Shown here: one piece after another, positions 1-10,331 of the stretch
Layout: each line of letters begins with the position of its first letter
Position numbering within the stretch: the stretch's first letter is position 1
Program-made: the position numbers and the translations under genes
Notes under the pieces: model-generated
What the model saw: only the letters and a program-made list of their open reading frames with translations
Told to the model about the DNA's origin: nothing
The model's database searches: none
NCBI GenBank assembly: GCA_009602735.1
Contig: WELA01010214.1
Coordinates: 608,976 to 672,975 of the forward strand
DNA length: 64,000 bases
Source: Mesotaenium endlicherianum
Lineage: Eukaryota > Streptophyta > Zygnematophyceae > Zygnematales > Mesotaeniaceae
Direction of reading: 5' to 3'

Positions 1-514
1 GCAGGAGGTGGCGGCGGGCGTGGTGACGCGCGCGCAGGTGGAGGAGTTCAGCCGCCACTGGCACTACAGGTCCCGCAGCACCTCGCACTCCCTCCAGGTG
101 CGCTCCCTCTCCTGCCTCGGTCCCTGCCCCTTCTTCTGCCCTGCGCTGTCTACGCTGTCCCTACTGGTGGCTGGTGCCTCTCCCTCTCGCGCATGTGCAT
201 GCTTTTGGACTTGTTTTCTTGGGGAGCAAAGGAGGGGGGGGGGAGGTGAGGGAGGCCCGCTGCTCCACCCCAAAGGACACCTCACATCTTTGTGTGTGTG
301 CCTGATGTGGACGGATGAGTCGTCTTTTGGATGGGATGAGCATGTGCAGTCGCTGGTGTCGCTGGAGGCTAGGGGCGTGGGAGAGGCGGACCGGGAGGAC
401 CTGAGGCGGCAGAGCTGGCAGCAGTTCTGGGAGAAGCTGGAGGCGCAGCGCTCGCAGAACAACTCCCAGTCCGGGAAGGGGCCCGTGCGATATGGCTGCC
501 GAGCTTTTTTCTGA
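1..514 (+). CDS. Unrecognised protein, last two exons (5'-partial)
   Basis: Two exons of one reading frame can be joined: from the window edge to 97, and 350-514, ending in TGA. The 252-nt intron starts GTGCGC and ends GTGCAG, and the join falls between codons, so the frame is unchanged. The joined C-terminal tail is charged and looks helical (VEEFSRHWHYR, then EADREDLRRQSWQQFWEKLE) and ends GCRAFF. Coding GC is high, and the intron holds a G-rich run near 230-245. I do not recognise the family and assign no function. The 5' part lies outside the window. The splice model is inferred from frame and consensus only. Confidence 0.5.
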   Translation, partial: QEVAAGVVTRAQVEEFSRHWHYRSRSTSHSLQVRSLSCLGPCPFFCPALSTLSLLVAGASPSRACACFWTCFLGEQRRGGGGEGGPLLHPKGHLTSLCVCLMWTDESSFGWDEHVQSLVSLEARGVGEADREDLRRQSWQQFWEKLEAQRSQNNSQSGKGPVRYGCRAFF

Positions 515-1515
515 CGCTTGTGGGTCGGGGAGGGGAGGCGGGTTCGTATTCAAGGGGGAGCCTCCATCCACAGAGTGAGATATGTGCTTGGGAGGGTAGA
601 GCCCAGCTTCTTTCACCATGTGCTGAGATTAACTTTCCCTTGCAGCCTGAGTGGACGGGTGTGAGAGGTTTTGGATGGATGGATGGAGTCTTTCCAGTTC
701 AGGTGGCCAGCCGGTGGTGCATTGGTGTATTTGTTAGTTGAGGAAATTGGTTCTTGCCTCGTTTATCCCTCTCAAATTGTAGTCATTAATTTAAGCTTCC
801 AGCCATGAAGCACAGTTGTTAGTCTTTTCTTGTAAGGTAGTCAATAAAGAGCAGGTTGTGCGCGTTTGAGATGCACAAGTTCTTAATCCTTCAAGTATGT
901 ATTGCAGTTCAATTTCACTATGGATGCTGCCTTGGTCCGATTTGTGGTGGCTCATCAATATTGCATGTTAGGATACGAGGTTGTGAGAAGCATAGATTAC
1001 TAAAATATTGTGTGTGGAGTGTTTTTCCTTGCTAGAGGTGTAATGACATGATGTGCTGGTGGGATGTAAATTGCACATATATTTTATGGATACAGGTGTA
1101 AGGCTTCACAGCAATCTTGGATATTAAAGGAAGCAGATACATACAAAAATTTCAAGTGAGACATGCATTGGATACCTATACTACATACATAACTTGGCCC
1201 CATATTCAAATGTCTCAAGGAGAGTAAACTGAACAGCACCATATCAGTTGCAATGTGTGTAATGCATGTATGAAAATTCTTCAAGTAGAAACTACTGTCA
1301 CATATGACTGGGAGGCACATATGTAAATACACAATCTCAAACTGTACAAGAAACACCAGTTTTGATATTGCAGTTCTATGTTACAGTAGTACCTCATGAA
1401 TTTCTTCATCTTATGAAGAAGTTGATGTACAAAGTAGGAATCTATAGAATACAAGTGATCTTTTCACATAATATACCCGGACTATAGTGTAAAACGCTCA
1501 AATTTCATCCCCTCC
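515..1515. other. Intergenic, no gene seen
   Basis: This AT-rich stretch separates the left-edge gene from the 3' end of the minus-strand DHAR gene. Its right part should hold the DHAR 3' untranslated region and polyadenylation signals. Short open frames on both strands show no recognisable protein. Confidence 0.5.
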
Positions 1516-3589
1516 TTATGCGTGCTGCTCTTGCGGCACCATTGAATCAGGTAGCTCAAACTTCTTCTTCCAACCTTCCACAATCATATCATTGGGGTAA
1601 GTTGTCTTCTTGAAGCTCGGTCGATTTTCGATCAACTGTCAACCAAGCAACACTAGTGATCAGTAAAATTTGAATAAACCAGATGCAAGGAGACCCTAAA
1701 CTGTGACAATTCTTTTCCATGTAAATTATATACGAAGGCCTTTCAGAATCTTTTTGCTGCAGAAAGAAAATGGCATGCTCGCATCCTGGAAGAGCCCTGC
1801 AAGCATTGCACACGCTTCAAGAGTCATAGACGTTTAGGGTGCTGACCTCAATATAGTTCTTGACGGCAACCAAGTTAGAAGGCATCTTGAAGCCATAATA
1901 GTGCTCCAGGGCAACACGGGCGTGCAAAAGCTTTGGGGCCAGTGCTGCATCACTCTCCGTCACTGTGTCTCCCGCCACGTATGGCCCCTGCTTAAAACCC
2001 AACACAGACAACCCATGCACGATTCATCTCTGCAGGATTGAAGGATGACATCGTGCAATAAAATAGCAGGCCCTAGCTGGCTCACAAGCTCAAGTAACGA
2101 GTGTGAAAGTGGAGGCTATTACATTCTTCTGAAAGTGAGCCTCTAGCTTCTCAAGCTCCTTGACATACGCCTCCTTGGCCTCCTTGTTGTTCGCATCCTT
2201 TGCTTGCAGCCACTTCGTGAAGGCCTGGAAGAGTCCCATGCCACTGCGCACCAGTGCACATATCCTAAAGCAAGTCAGTTCCTGTCTCGGACACACTCAG
2301 TGAGCAAAGGTTGACAAGCAACAGAACCTGATAGGCAAGCATGGAGCAAAGGACGTGTAGCAAAGAATGTATAAAAGGCAGTTGATGCCGGTCCTCTACA
2401 ATACGACACTCTATGGACTGATGCCACGTACTCCTCCTTCAGGTTCTCAGGGGTCTTCAGGGGAGGCTGAGGAAACTTGGTCTCCAGGTAGTCAGCTATC
2501 TTGTCAGAGTCCTGGATCCACTTTTCCCCATCGCGCAGCACGGGCATCAAACCTGACGGGTTTTTCTCCATAAACCTGCAGTAAGTACAACCCCAGATAT
2601 TGATTGAAGCATCAATCATGTCAGACAATTCTTCATGATGAGTATATATGGAAAAATACTGACAATCCTTCCCCTGCACTTAAGCACAGAGCAATAATGG
2701 ACAATGTGATCTGGGCATCCACGTGTTTCTCAGTGTTAGAAAGTTCGTCATCCCACTGTACACAATCTCTTGAAACAAAAAGATCCAGATTGAACATCTC
2801 ACCATTGGGGCTTGCTGTTCCCCTCTTCAATGTAGGTCGCCTTGTAATTCAGGCCCTTCTCTGCAACACAGAAAAGTGATCAAGAGCAAGAGGGTGAGGT
2901 GCCCAGCTTGGTAGGCAGGGAAACTGCAACTTACCCAACCATATGGCGTATCCACAAATCACAATGCCACATCCTTCTCACTATCATAGAGGGACTAGCA
3001 CACTACAAGTAATAACGAATGTGCTGAGTGCACATATTTAAAAAGCCGAGAAGCATTGAGTACCTTCAAGGTCGATATAGATGCGATGTGAGAATGGGCC
3101 TGCCCACCCAAAAAAAACAAAATGTTTATAGTAAGCACTTGATTAACATGTGCGTCCCCTAGTGTTTCAATGTTGCAAGCAAGAGATGCAGCACAACTAC
3201 ACGAAGGCGTGCAGCAACCATTGGTTATGGAAACCAACTGGCGTAGCAGAACTGACAGAAGTGTAACTTAAGGATAGTAAATTACAGTCTCCCCGCTGGT
3301 CACTTGGACTTCCAGAGCCAGATTTGGCCTTCCCAAACACTTCAAGGTCAGTCGATGGGTAAGCCATAGCGGTTACTGTGCACTGCCTGCCTGAAACAAA
3401 TCTTCCAAGGGTTTTAACAACGGGGGTGAATGCTACTGAATCTGAGCAAGAAGATGCCGCTGAAAGCTTGGACTTGAGTTGCTTTTCCAGAATAGGAGAT
3501 GGTAACGCGCTGCTTATAACAGAACGCGATGTACCTGTAACACAGAAAGACGAAAAGACAGTGCTTGGAGCGCTTCTGATTGCGAGCAT
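1516..3589 (-). CDS. DHAR: Dehydroascorbate reductase, plastid-targeted, seven exons
   Basis: Glutathione-dependent dehydroascorbate reductase, which regenerates ascorbate from dehydroascorbate with glutathione. On the minus strand the exons are 3589-3286, 3099-3064, 2860-2803, 2575-2432, 2243-2123, 1987-1847 and 1635-1516. All have GT-AG borders and matching phases and sum to 924 nt (307 aa). Residues 1-75 or so are rich in Ser, Ala and Val with few acidic residues, like a chloroplast transit peptide, which fits a DHAR3-type plastid isoform. The catalytic motif CPFS is at residues 102-105, with the Cys codon split across intron 1. The thioredoxin-like N-terminal GST domain follows (SGLMPVL, DSDKIADYLE), then the helical C-terminal domain (GPYVAGDTVTESDAALAPKL). 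The start chosen is the ATG giving an uninterrupted transit peptide. DHAR family assignment is strong; plastid targeting is inferred from composition. Confidence 0.93.
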
Positions 3590-4838
3590 ATTTAGAGTTG
3601 TTAACTGCGTCCTTCAATGTTTCCAGAGAGGTATAGCAATTAATGATAGCCAATGCAGTCCGAGCTGATTTCTTCACATGTGCATTTGGAGGACCGTGAC
3701 GTCTACGAGGTCTCAATGGATAGCTCAATTCCTGCCACCAATTTTCTCGCCATGCTGATGAATCTGCCACCTGGGGGAACCTTAAGTCCTATAAAAACGT
3801 GGGAATCTGATTCAAGCCAGTTCAGGTCAGTGGCTACGCACATGGACCACCTTATTGCGGGTGCAAGCCAGAGCAAGCTGATTGCCAAGCATTGCCATCA
3901 TACGGAATGTTACGGAGACTACTACTCCTGATGACTGGTGCGAAGATCTGGACCAAATGGCAAGTTTTACCGACGCCAATTGGCATATAAACCTAAAGGC
4001 CCTTACACATCCTTCCACGTCGACCTTCAGCACGCCTTTCGTTACGTCTTGATATGAGACAATAAATAATCAAAACGAAAATGCAAATTGAATACATTTT
4101 AGCGAAACCCCACGATAATAAAATGAAGGCCCACACGCCTACTTAAACCACGCCGACTTAGAACAGCTAGCGCATCAACAAGGTTGAAGGACACAAGGGG
4201 CACAGGGTCTAGAACCAGATCTAGCAAGAGCAATACCAAAAGGTAATGTAAAGAATTAGGGCTTGTTTATGGTGGCCAGTTGCATAATGTTCTATTCCGT
4301 CGTTTGCGCTCTTGTATTTTCTTAAGTTCAATTTTTTATGATTCAAAATGACCAAAATTCCAATTTTGGTTTGTAGCAACCACGCTTCATATTGTTGAAT
4401 CATGAGTCAAAGGCCCCGCAAAGAATGTCGCCATTTGATATTGACCTCTTTTGTCGTGGCTTTTGGCACAGTTAGCTTTCAAAAAGAGTGAAGGTACGAA
4501 AAGTTGTAAAGTAGGCAGAGTTTGACAATGCATCTTTGACATGGACACCCGAGTACGCCACTTGCAATTTTTCTTTGCACAAAAAGTGAGAAATTGACAG
4601 TTTTTTCCAAATAACTTACATCACCACTTAAGACCATTTGAGTTTTGCGTTGTGATGCCAAGTTTGGGCACGATATTCAAATTTTAAGAGACTAGATTTA
4701 GAATTGAATTAATCGCTAAAACGCACCGTAAAACGAACTCTCCTATCTCCCTTTGCTTCCCTGCTTTTCCCTCCTCTCTCTCTTCTTTCCTTTTTCTTGC
4801 AGTAGAAGCTTCCAGGTGGCGCGCTGCTGGCATACCAA
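3590..4838. other. Upstream region of DHAR, no gene seen
   Basis: This should contain the DHAR promoter and 5' untranslated region, since the gene is transcribed leftward from about 3.6 kb. Open frames here are short and show no family signature. No convincing TATA box could be fixed. Confidence 0.4.
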
Positions 4839-5411
4839 GTGTCGGCAGGCGAGAAGCGTACATTCCTCCAAGTGAAGATGACCAGTACCCAAGTCAGGGG
4901 GGAGATGGCGGACGTGGCAAATGTGGCGAATGATCCAATTGTGGCAAACACGCTTCCTGAATTTTGGGGTCTGGGGGCTGCAGGGGAGGGCAGTGTCCAC
5001 AGAGGGGGAGCTTACGCTGTAGCAGGTAAACTAAATGCTGGTTCCTGCCAGATAAAAAAAATATCACTTCATGCATGCGCACTCCGTACGTGCAAGTGGA
5101 GAATGGTGCATGTGCTCATGATACCTGCACTTATAGGGAAGGTCGTCCATGGACGTCAGCGTGCGGGACATGCTAAAAGACTTGCCGGTCGTCGGGAGCC
5201 TCCTCATCAAAGACGGGATCCGTCCAAAATTTTCAAGGTTGAGTACATGTGCTATGCACACAGCGTTCGGAAGGGATATGTGTATGTCCCGCGTGCACTG
5301 ATGAGTGATTTGCAAGTTTACAAGCGAATGCGCAAGCGTAGCGCACAACGCCCAGACTCACATCCTCAGTTAGCAACAAATCTTGAGCAAGACTTGCAAG
5401 CACCATCCTGA
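4839..5411. other. Possible exon region, strand uncertain
   Basis: Coding-like composition on both strands with splice-like borders, but no consistent gene model. On the plus strand, an exon-like stretch ends at a GTAAAC donor near 5026, and the frame around 5146-5238 reads SVRDMLKDLPVVGSLLIKDG. On the minus strand, the same interval reads MRRLPTTGKSFSMSRTLTS and ends at a good CAG|GTATCA donor near 5127. The two cannot both be genuine. I do not recognise either peptide, so this is only a pointer to a possible small or broken gene. Confidence 0.2.
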
Positions 5412-5429
5412 GACCGTCACGGGGCAAAT

Positions 5430-6735
5430 ATGAAGGAGGTCAAAGTTTAAAACTACACCGATTCGGATCGGTGGACGGGCGCCCGACGGGCAAATTTGAG
5501 CAGATGAGATCATACTTTGACTATTCTATTATTGTCATACCGTCGTTTTTGGCCAAGTTTCGGATGATGTTCCACTGACAAGATTCACTTACTTCCACGC
5601 CCGTCGACGCTGTTGTACCAAATCTTCAAGTTCCCCGAATCGACTCGGCCCGCCAGACAACAAATGCACCTGTGATCAGGGACTCCTGTATCCATCCCTC
5701 TGACTCCTTGTCGAATGACATGGTTGTCTTTTTCTCGTTCAATGTCATATCGCGTACTCTGACAATCATTTATCATATGCACGTCCGGCCACACTCACAC
5801 CACCTTCGCGACGTTGATTTCATCCTGTGAATGCCAAGTATTGTTTCGTCGTCATCGTTTGCGATCCTTGCAAGTCCAAAATAGATAGGATCGTCATCTC
5901 CCGTGCATTGATTGTGGCGAATGTTCCCTGGATTGCGGTATGATTCAACTCCAAGCCTGCGACATATCTTCACGTCGTAGTATAACCAAAGTAATCCGCC
6001 CCCACATTAGTCGGTATGAAAAGACTTCGAGGTACACATAATGATTACCAGCCTGGCACCATCTTCACCAATGCATACGACTCTGCCATGATTATTGCAT
6101 TCCAAGACAATCTAGGTGGTTGTCATTTGCAAACCAAGTGGCCTGAATGTGTTTCTAGCAAATGGGAAGCCTCTCATCCAGTCTTCATCTGGACACAACC
6201 ATACCAATTGTGGGAGTTTGTCTTCATTTATTTTCCACAGAATAGAGGTATCCTCCGACCAAGACAAATGATAACATTCTGGCCAGTATAATGCATCCTC
6301 GCACCTACATCATGCAGAATGATGTCATACTTGTGAAGCAGCATGCTTTCATTCTAAAGCTCAAATGTTTTGTTTAATATTTCAATTCGAGGATTATTAT
6401 GCTCTACAGGCATGTGAGCAGCATGTCATACAAAAAGCACGAGAAGGTCCTCCTTCACAGATAACATTTAATAGCCATGATTCTTGATTAACTGGATATA
6501 TCCTTCCAAAGCAACCACCAATAAATTAAGCTAAGCATGTATCAATCCTGCGTTAATCTACCTGCTTGTTGTACGTCATTCAAGCTGCCTGCAATGTAAC
6601 TATCCATATGATGATTATATACACCCATGAAATTACTCATCCCACTATTTCCTACCCCTCCCCTAAATCTAAGAGTTACAAGTACAGAACCTTGTCACCA
6701 CTGCGCAACAAGTACTGGTTAGTCTTCTTCCTATT
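5430..6735. other. No gene recognised
   Basis: Mixed AT-rich sequence. Two overlapping minus-strand frames at 5585-5973 are open for 60-70 codons without a recognisable motif. The right part is the 3' flank of the minus-strand gene ending at 6736. Confidence 0.35.
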
Positions 6736-7357
6736 CTACTGCTTCTTCTTCCCTACCGGCCTTCTTGCTTTCTTCTTGGCACACCCTCCAGTCGCAATAC
6801 TTGAACCTCCCCCACGCTTATTACCCTTGCCTGCAATTAACACAAGCAACAGTCATTAGCGACGAGGCTTTCTCAAAAGACAAATCTCATTACTCAATGC
6901 GTTTGCCATTGCTGCTCACCTGTTGGAATGTTGTCTGATATCTGGAGATAACTGGCGAGCTGTTCTTCAGTGAAATCACTTCCGTACTCAGTCCGCAATT
7001 TTGCCACCTGCCAATTATCCATGCAGTTAGTAGCAGGTAGCAGGTTTATGCACGAGGCTGTTAGCATACAAATATCTCAAGATAACTTCACTTCATGCAT
7101 GAAAGCCACAATAGCCAATAGTAGGTGTTACTTACCCCTTATGTCACCGAATTGATGAGCGTTTCCATGGTGAGCTGTACAGTGTCTATCCCACAAATCC
7201 TCAAACTTTGTATCGGATTTATCATTATGTCCCACAGTTTTTTGGTTTTCATTAACCATTCAGCCATTTTTGCCCTCTTTGCCCTCTTTGCCTCCTCAAA
7301 CCTGCTCCCATTGGCAGTCCATGGGCCAGCTGCGTATTCATCTTTGACATCATCAGC
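6736..7357 (-). CDS. Unrecognised basic protein, 3' exons only
   Basis: Three minus-strand exons fit together: about 7357-7148, 7007-6920 and 6830-6736 (TAG stop). They total 393 nt (130 aa), with AG acceptors, GT donors and consistent phases. The second exon (TEYGSDFTEEQLASYL and neighbours) looks like ordinary coding sequence. The last exon encodes a Gly-rich then Lys/Arg-rich tail (CAKKKARRPVGKKKQ) that could act as a nuclear targeting or nucleic-acid-binding tail. The upstream part of the first exon is the weakest: extending to the acceptor at 7410 hits an in-frame TAA. The 5' half of the gene is not visible, because the LTR of element A begins only about 100 bp upstream. It may be a truncated gene or pseudogene; family unknown. 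Confidence 0.45.
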
Positions 7358-7458
7358 CTGATATTTGCCACGAGCGATTGCTTATTTGAATTCCACAACT
7401 TTTGCAGCGCCTGCACAGATACCACAAACACTGCAGTGATAAAGTGCTCATGGGTTAT

Positions 7459-8189
7459 TGTAAGGTCATAGGTTCTACAAAGTGCATTTTTGAGTTCCTA
7501 AAAAGTATGTTTTGATTGCGTAGAAGTGTAGAGTGTATTTTTGTGGTCATTTAAATATAAAGTTCATCGAATTTGGTTAAGTATTGAGAGAGTTATGGAT
7601 TACCAAAGTTAAAATAATTTTAAGGTAGGTTGACGACTGTCCTTAATTCGCGGTGAGCGCGACCGTCAGATTGACCAACAGCGTCAAGCGATCTAGGCCG
7701 TTAGAGTGAATTCGAACCTTCACGTAAGTTCGGCTGACGCGGAGTGCCGACTAGGTCGATTACCTAGAAGTTTCGGATTAGCCTAGCGCGTCTAAGTTTG
7801 TATATTCTAGATATTTCGATGCATGCATGTGGACGTCAAATCGGCCCAACGCGTCAAATGAGACTGATCTGGCTTTCTCACGAACATTCTGGAAGGGACG
7901 ATTTGACAAACACTTAGGGCCGCCAAGGGGCAAGCGATCGTCGTAGAAAACTATATATAGACATAACTACTTCATTTCCTATCATATTTCACTTCTGTAA
8001 ATTTCTACGGGTTTGTAAGAACAAGACCTTCCATCCTACATCATTTGTGAGCAGTTTCTTGCTACTCAAAATGTTGAGTAATTTTTCTAAGCTTTCTTAG
8101 TGATATGCCGTTGCACCTTTAGTATGATTGCAACTAGTTCCTTTCCTCGTGAGTCACCACCCTTCCACTAGGGCACTCTGCCCCTTTCA
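7459..8189 (+). repeat. Element A 5' LTR
   Basis: 731 bp beginning TGTAAGGTCATAGG and ending CTCTGCCCCTTTCA (TG...CA). The borders are fixed by alignment by eye with the solo LTR at 54483-55224, which shares nearly its whole length. A TATA-like CTATATATAG lies at 7951-7960. The five bases to the left are GTTAT; the partner target duplication is lost with the truncated 3' end. Confidence 0.9.
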
Positions 8190-8191
8190 TC

Positions 8192-8203
8192 TGGTACTGG
8201 AGC
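8192..8203 (+). other. Element A primer-binding site
   Basis: TGGTACTGGAGC lies two bases after the LTR. It matches the initiator tRNA-Met primer site typical of plant Ty3/gypsy elements (TGGTATCAGAGC) at most positions. Elements B, C and D use the closer variant TGGTATCGGAGC. Confidence 0.7.
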
Positions 8204-8226
8204 AGGACTAGTTTGCATATTATATT

Positions 8227-9240
8227 ATGGAGTCGCAGTCGGCAGCTGGAGGAGGCGAACATGCCGAGCATGTTGAGCGCGCGGGGCAGCAGGCAGCACC
8301 AACAATGACCAGAGAGCAACAAGAGATGCGGGCGATGCTAAGGCAAATGACGAATGCAATTGGAGAAGAAGTCTACAGCCAGTTTCAACAAAATATGCGC
8401 GCGGAAGTGGAGAGAATGGTGCGAGTTGTTATGGAGAACGCCGCTTCGACGAGTTCGGCACCTGCACCTGTTGTACCACCAATTCATGTTAACCCAGTGG
8501 TGCAGCCAGTTATTCCACCCGCATTAGGAGTGCGTGCGCCTAAGCCTGAAGTGTACACAGGAAAGCGTGGATCGCCGCCTGTTCATCAATGGATATTTGG
8601 AGTGAAGAAGTTTATGGAGTATTCTCCGCTCACGCCCGACAGGCAAGTCGGCTTTGTGATTACCTTGCTGAAGAAGAGTGCTGGAGCTTGGTATGAGCGA
8701 CAAGAGCAGCTGTCTGGAGTTCCTGCTACTGTTGATCAGCTATTTGAAGGCTTGAAGAGGCAGTTTCAACCTATTGCACCCGAGGCTACCGCTCGAGATC
8801 TATTGGTGCGCCTTTGTCAACGAGCAAGCGTTCAAGAGTATGTATCGTGCTTCAATGAGCTGGTGCTTCAATGTCCATCCATGCACGAGTCGGAGATGAT
8901 GGACAAGTTCAAGAGGGGACTCAAGCCAACTATGGCCAAGGAAGTGGCGCTCAAGGACCCTACCAGTCTTGGAGAAATGATGGCATTGGCAACGAGGGTC
9001 GAAGCTGTGGAGTATAGTCAGAGGCAGTGGGGCAGCCACAACTTTGGAGGATATTGATACTTTATGTCTCAAGCGCCAAGCACGATTATTCAAGGTCCAG
9101 TACCTATGGAGTTGGGACTTGTTCAGTACCAGCGCAGGCAGTAGAATTTCAAGCGAAGAAGACCCTGTTATGATTGTGGCAAGCTTGGACATCTGGCTCG
9201 AGACTGTCATGTGAAGGCGAAGCAACCTCAACAGTAGGGA
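8227..9240 (+). pseudogene. Element A gag (decayed)
   Basis: The first 276 codons (8227-9057) are open and carry the retrotransposon capsid region (for example YTGKRGSPPVHQWIFGVKKF and LLKKSAGAWYERQEQL). TGA at 9055-9057 interrupts it. The frame then continues through further stops to a CCHC nucleocapsid knuckle, C-Y-D-C-GKLGH-LARD-C, near 9169-9210. The protein would form the virus-like particle and package RNA; this copy is non-functional. Confidence 0.85.
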
Positions 9241-9990
9241 AAAGGAGGACGCCAGTAAGTCGTTCTGGGGTGTCTACTGGCGTGAAGACAAGAACTCACA
9301 GGAGGTTATCCCCAGGAGCCTGCCGAGAAGCAAAGTACAAGACGTTGACAAGCCTATCATTGTGGAAGGAGTAGTCGACGGCAACAAGGCGAAGTGTATG
9401 GTCGACAGTGGCGCAAGTGCAAATTTTGTACACAAGAAGCTGGTGAAAGAGTGGCGAATCCCTCTGCAAAAGCATTATGAGCCTAAGGAGGCAATTTTGG
9501 CGAATGGGCAGAGACTCAAGTGTGGTGCACCTACGGAAGCTATTCACGTGGAAGTAGCGGGGTGTAACGATTTAAGCTTTTTAGGCGTATTTGGGACGTT
9601 TTCCCAATTACCTAAAATACGTTATACTATTTATCATAAGTTATTTGATAAATGATTGCATCACATTGAATTATTCGCCACACACGTGTGCCGATTAATT
9701 CCCGGTCGATTGGCAAAATGACCGAGATACTATTGCAAAAAGCGTAGTAACGTAATTCGACTACTTCGCAAAAGTACGACATAATTATTCATGTAGTTAC
9801 TTTGAATAATTATGAGATGATAATTTAATTAATCATTGTTTGATTAAGTTATTTTGATTGTCATTATCACGAATAATGGACAATCACAGATTTCGAATTA
9901 CAACTAGTCGTAATACGAAGAAACTGTCGTATCATTAATACGAACCTACAGTCGTAAAGTCAAACGAAACGAAATATGCAAAGTCGCTTT

Positions 9991-10060
9991 GCATCCGAGC
10001 GGATTCGAACCCGCGACTTTCGTTAGAAACGTTCACACCTAACCGATTGGCCAAAGTAGC
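9991..10060 (-). tRNA. Degenerate tRNA-Arg(UCU)-like sequence
   Basis: Read on the minus strand, this 70-nt segment has an A-box-like stretch (TGGCCAATCGGTTAGG), an anticodon loop reading TTTCTAA with UCU in the anticodon place, and a perfect B box (GGTTCGAATCC). The anticodon and acceptor stems pair poorly and one base of the T arm seems missing, so a working tRNA is unlikely. It lies within the F LTR, so it is probably a tRNA-derived segment captured by the element. A perfect hairpin, GCAAAG-TCG-CTTTGC, overlaps its 3' end. Confidence 0.45.
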
Positions 10061-10323
10061 TTTTTAAACTACCGGTTCATGACGAAAGCATGTGTACGCG
10101 ACTCCGCGATCAATCGCGACTTTTTCGGAAAGTCGCGAGAACGCGAAAACGCCCGTTTGGCGCGAAACGGTTTTTCGTGAACCGTCGAAAAGTCTCCAAA
10201 CGGCCAACTGCGCGTTTCAAGCATTCGGCCGAATGGGACACGTCCCTTCGACCATTTTCGTTGAACATGAACCAGTGCCCTAGGTGGTGACTCGAAGCAC
10301 TCCAGTGCCTCATGTTGTGCAGG

Positions 10324-10331
10324 TATAAATA
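10324..10331 (+). promoter_or_regulatory. TATA box of the F LTR
   Basis: TATAAATA lies about 180 bp before the 3' end of the LTR, where the U3/R boundary of an LTR is expected. It is flanked by a short inverted repeat (GCAGG...CCTGC). Confidence 0.45.

Noticed and set aside
8800-9231. Long minus-strand frame over element A gag
   Set aside because: It is the antisense shadow of gag; the plus strand has the capsid and knuckle motifs.
9991-10060. A functional tRNA gene
   Set aside because: Acceptor and anticodon stems do not pair properly, so only a tRNA-like relic is claimed.
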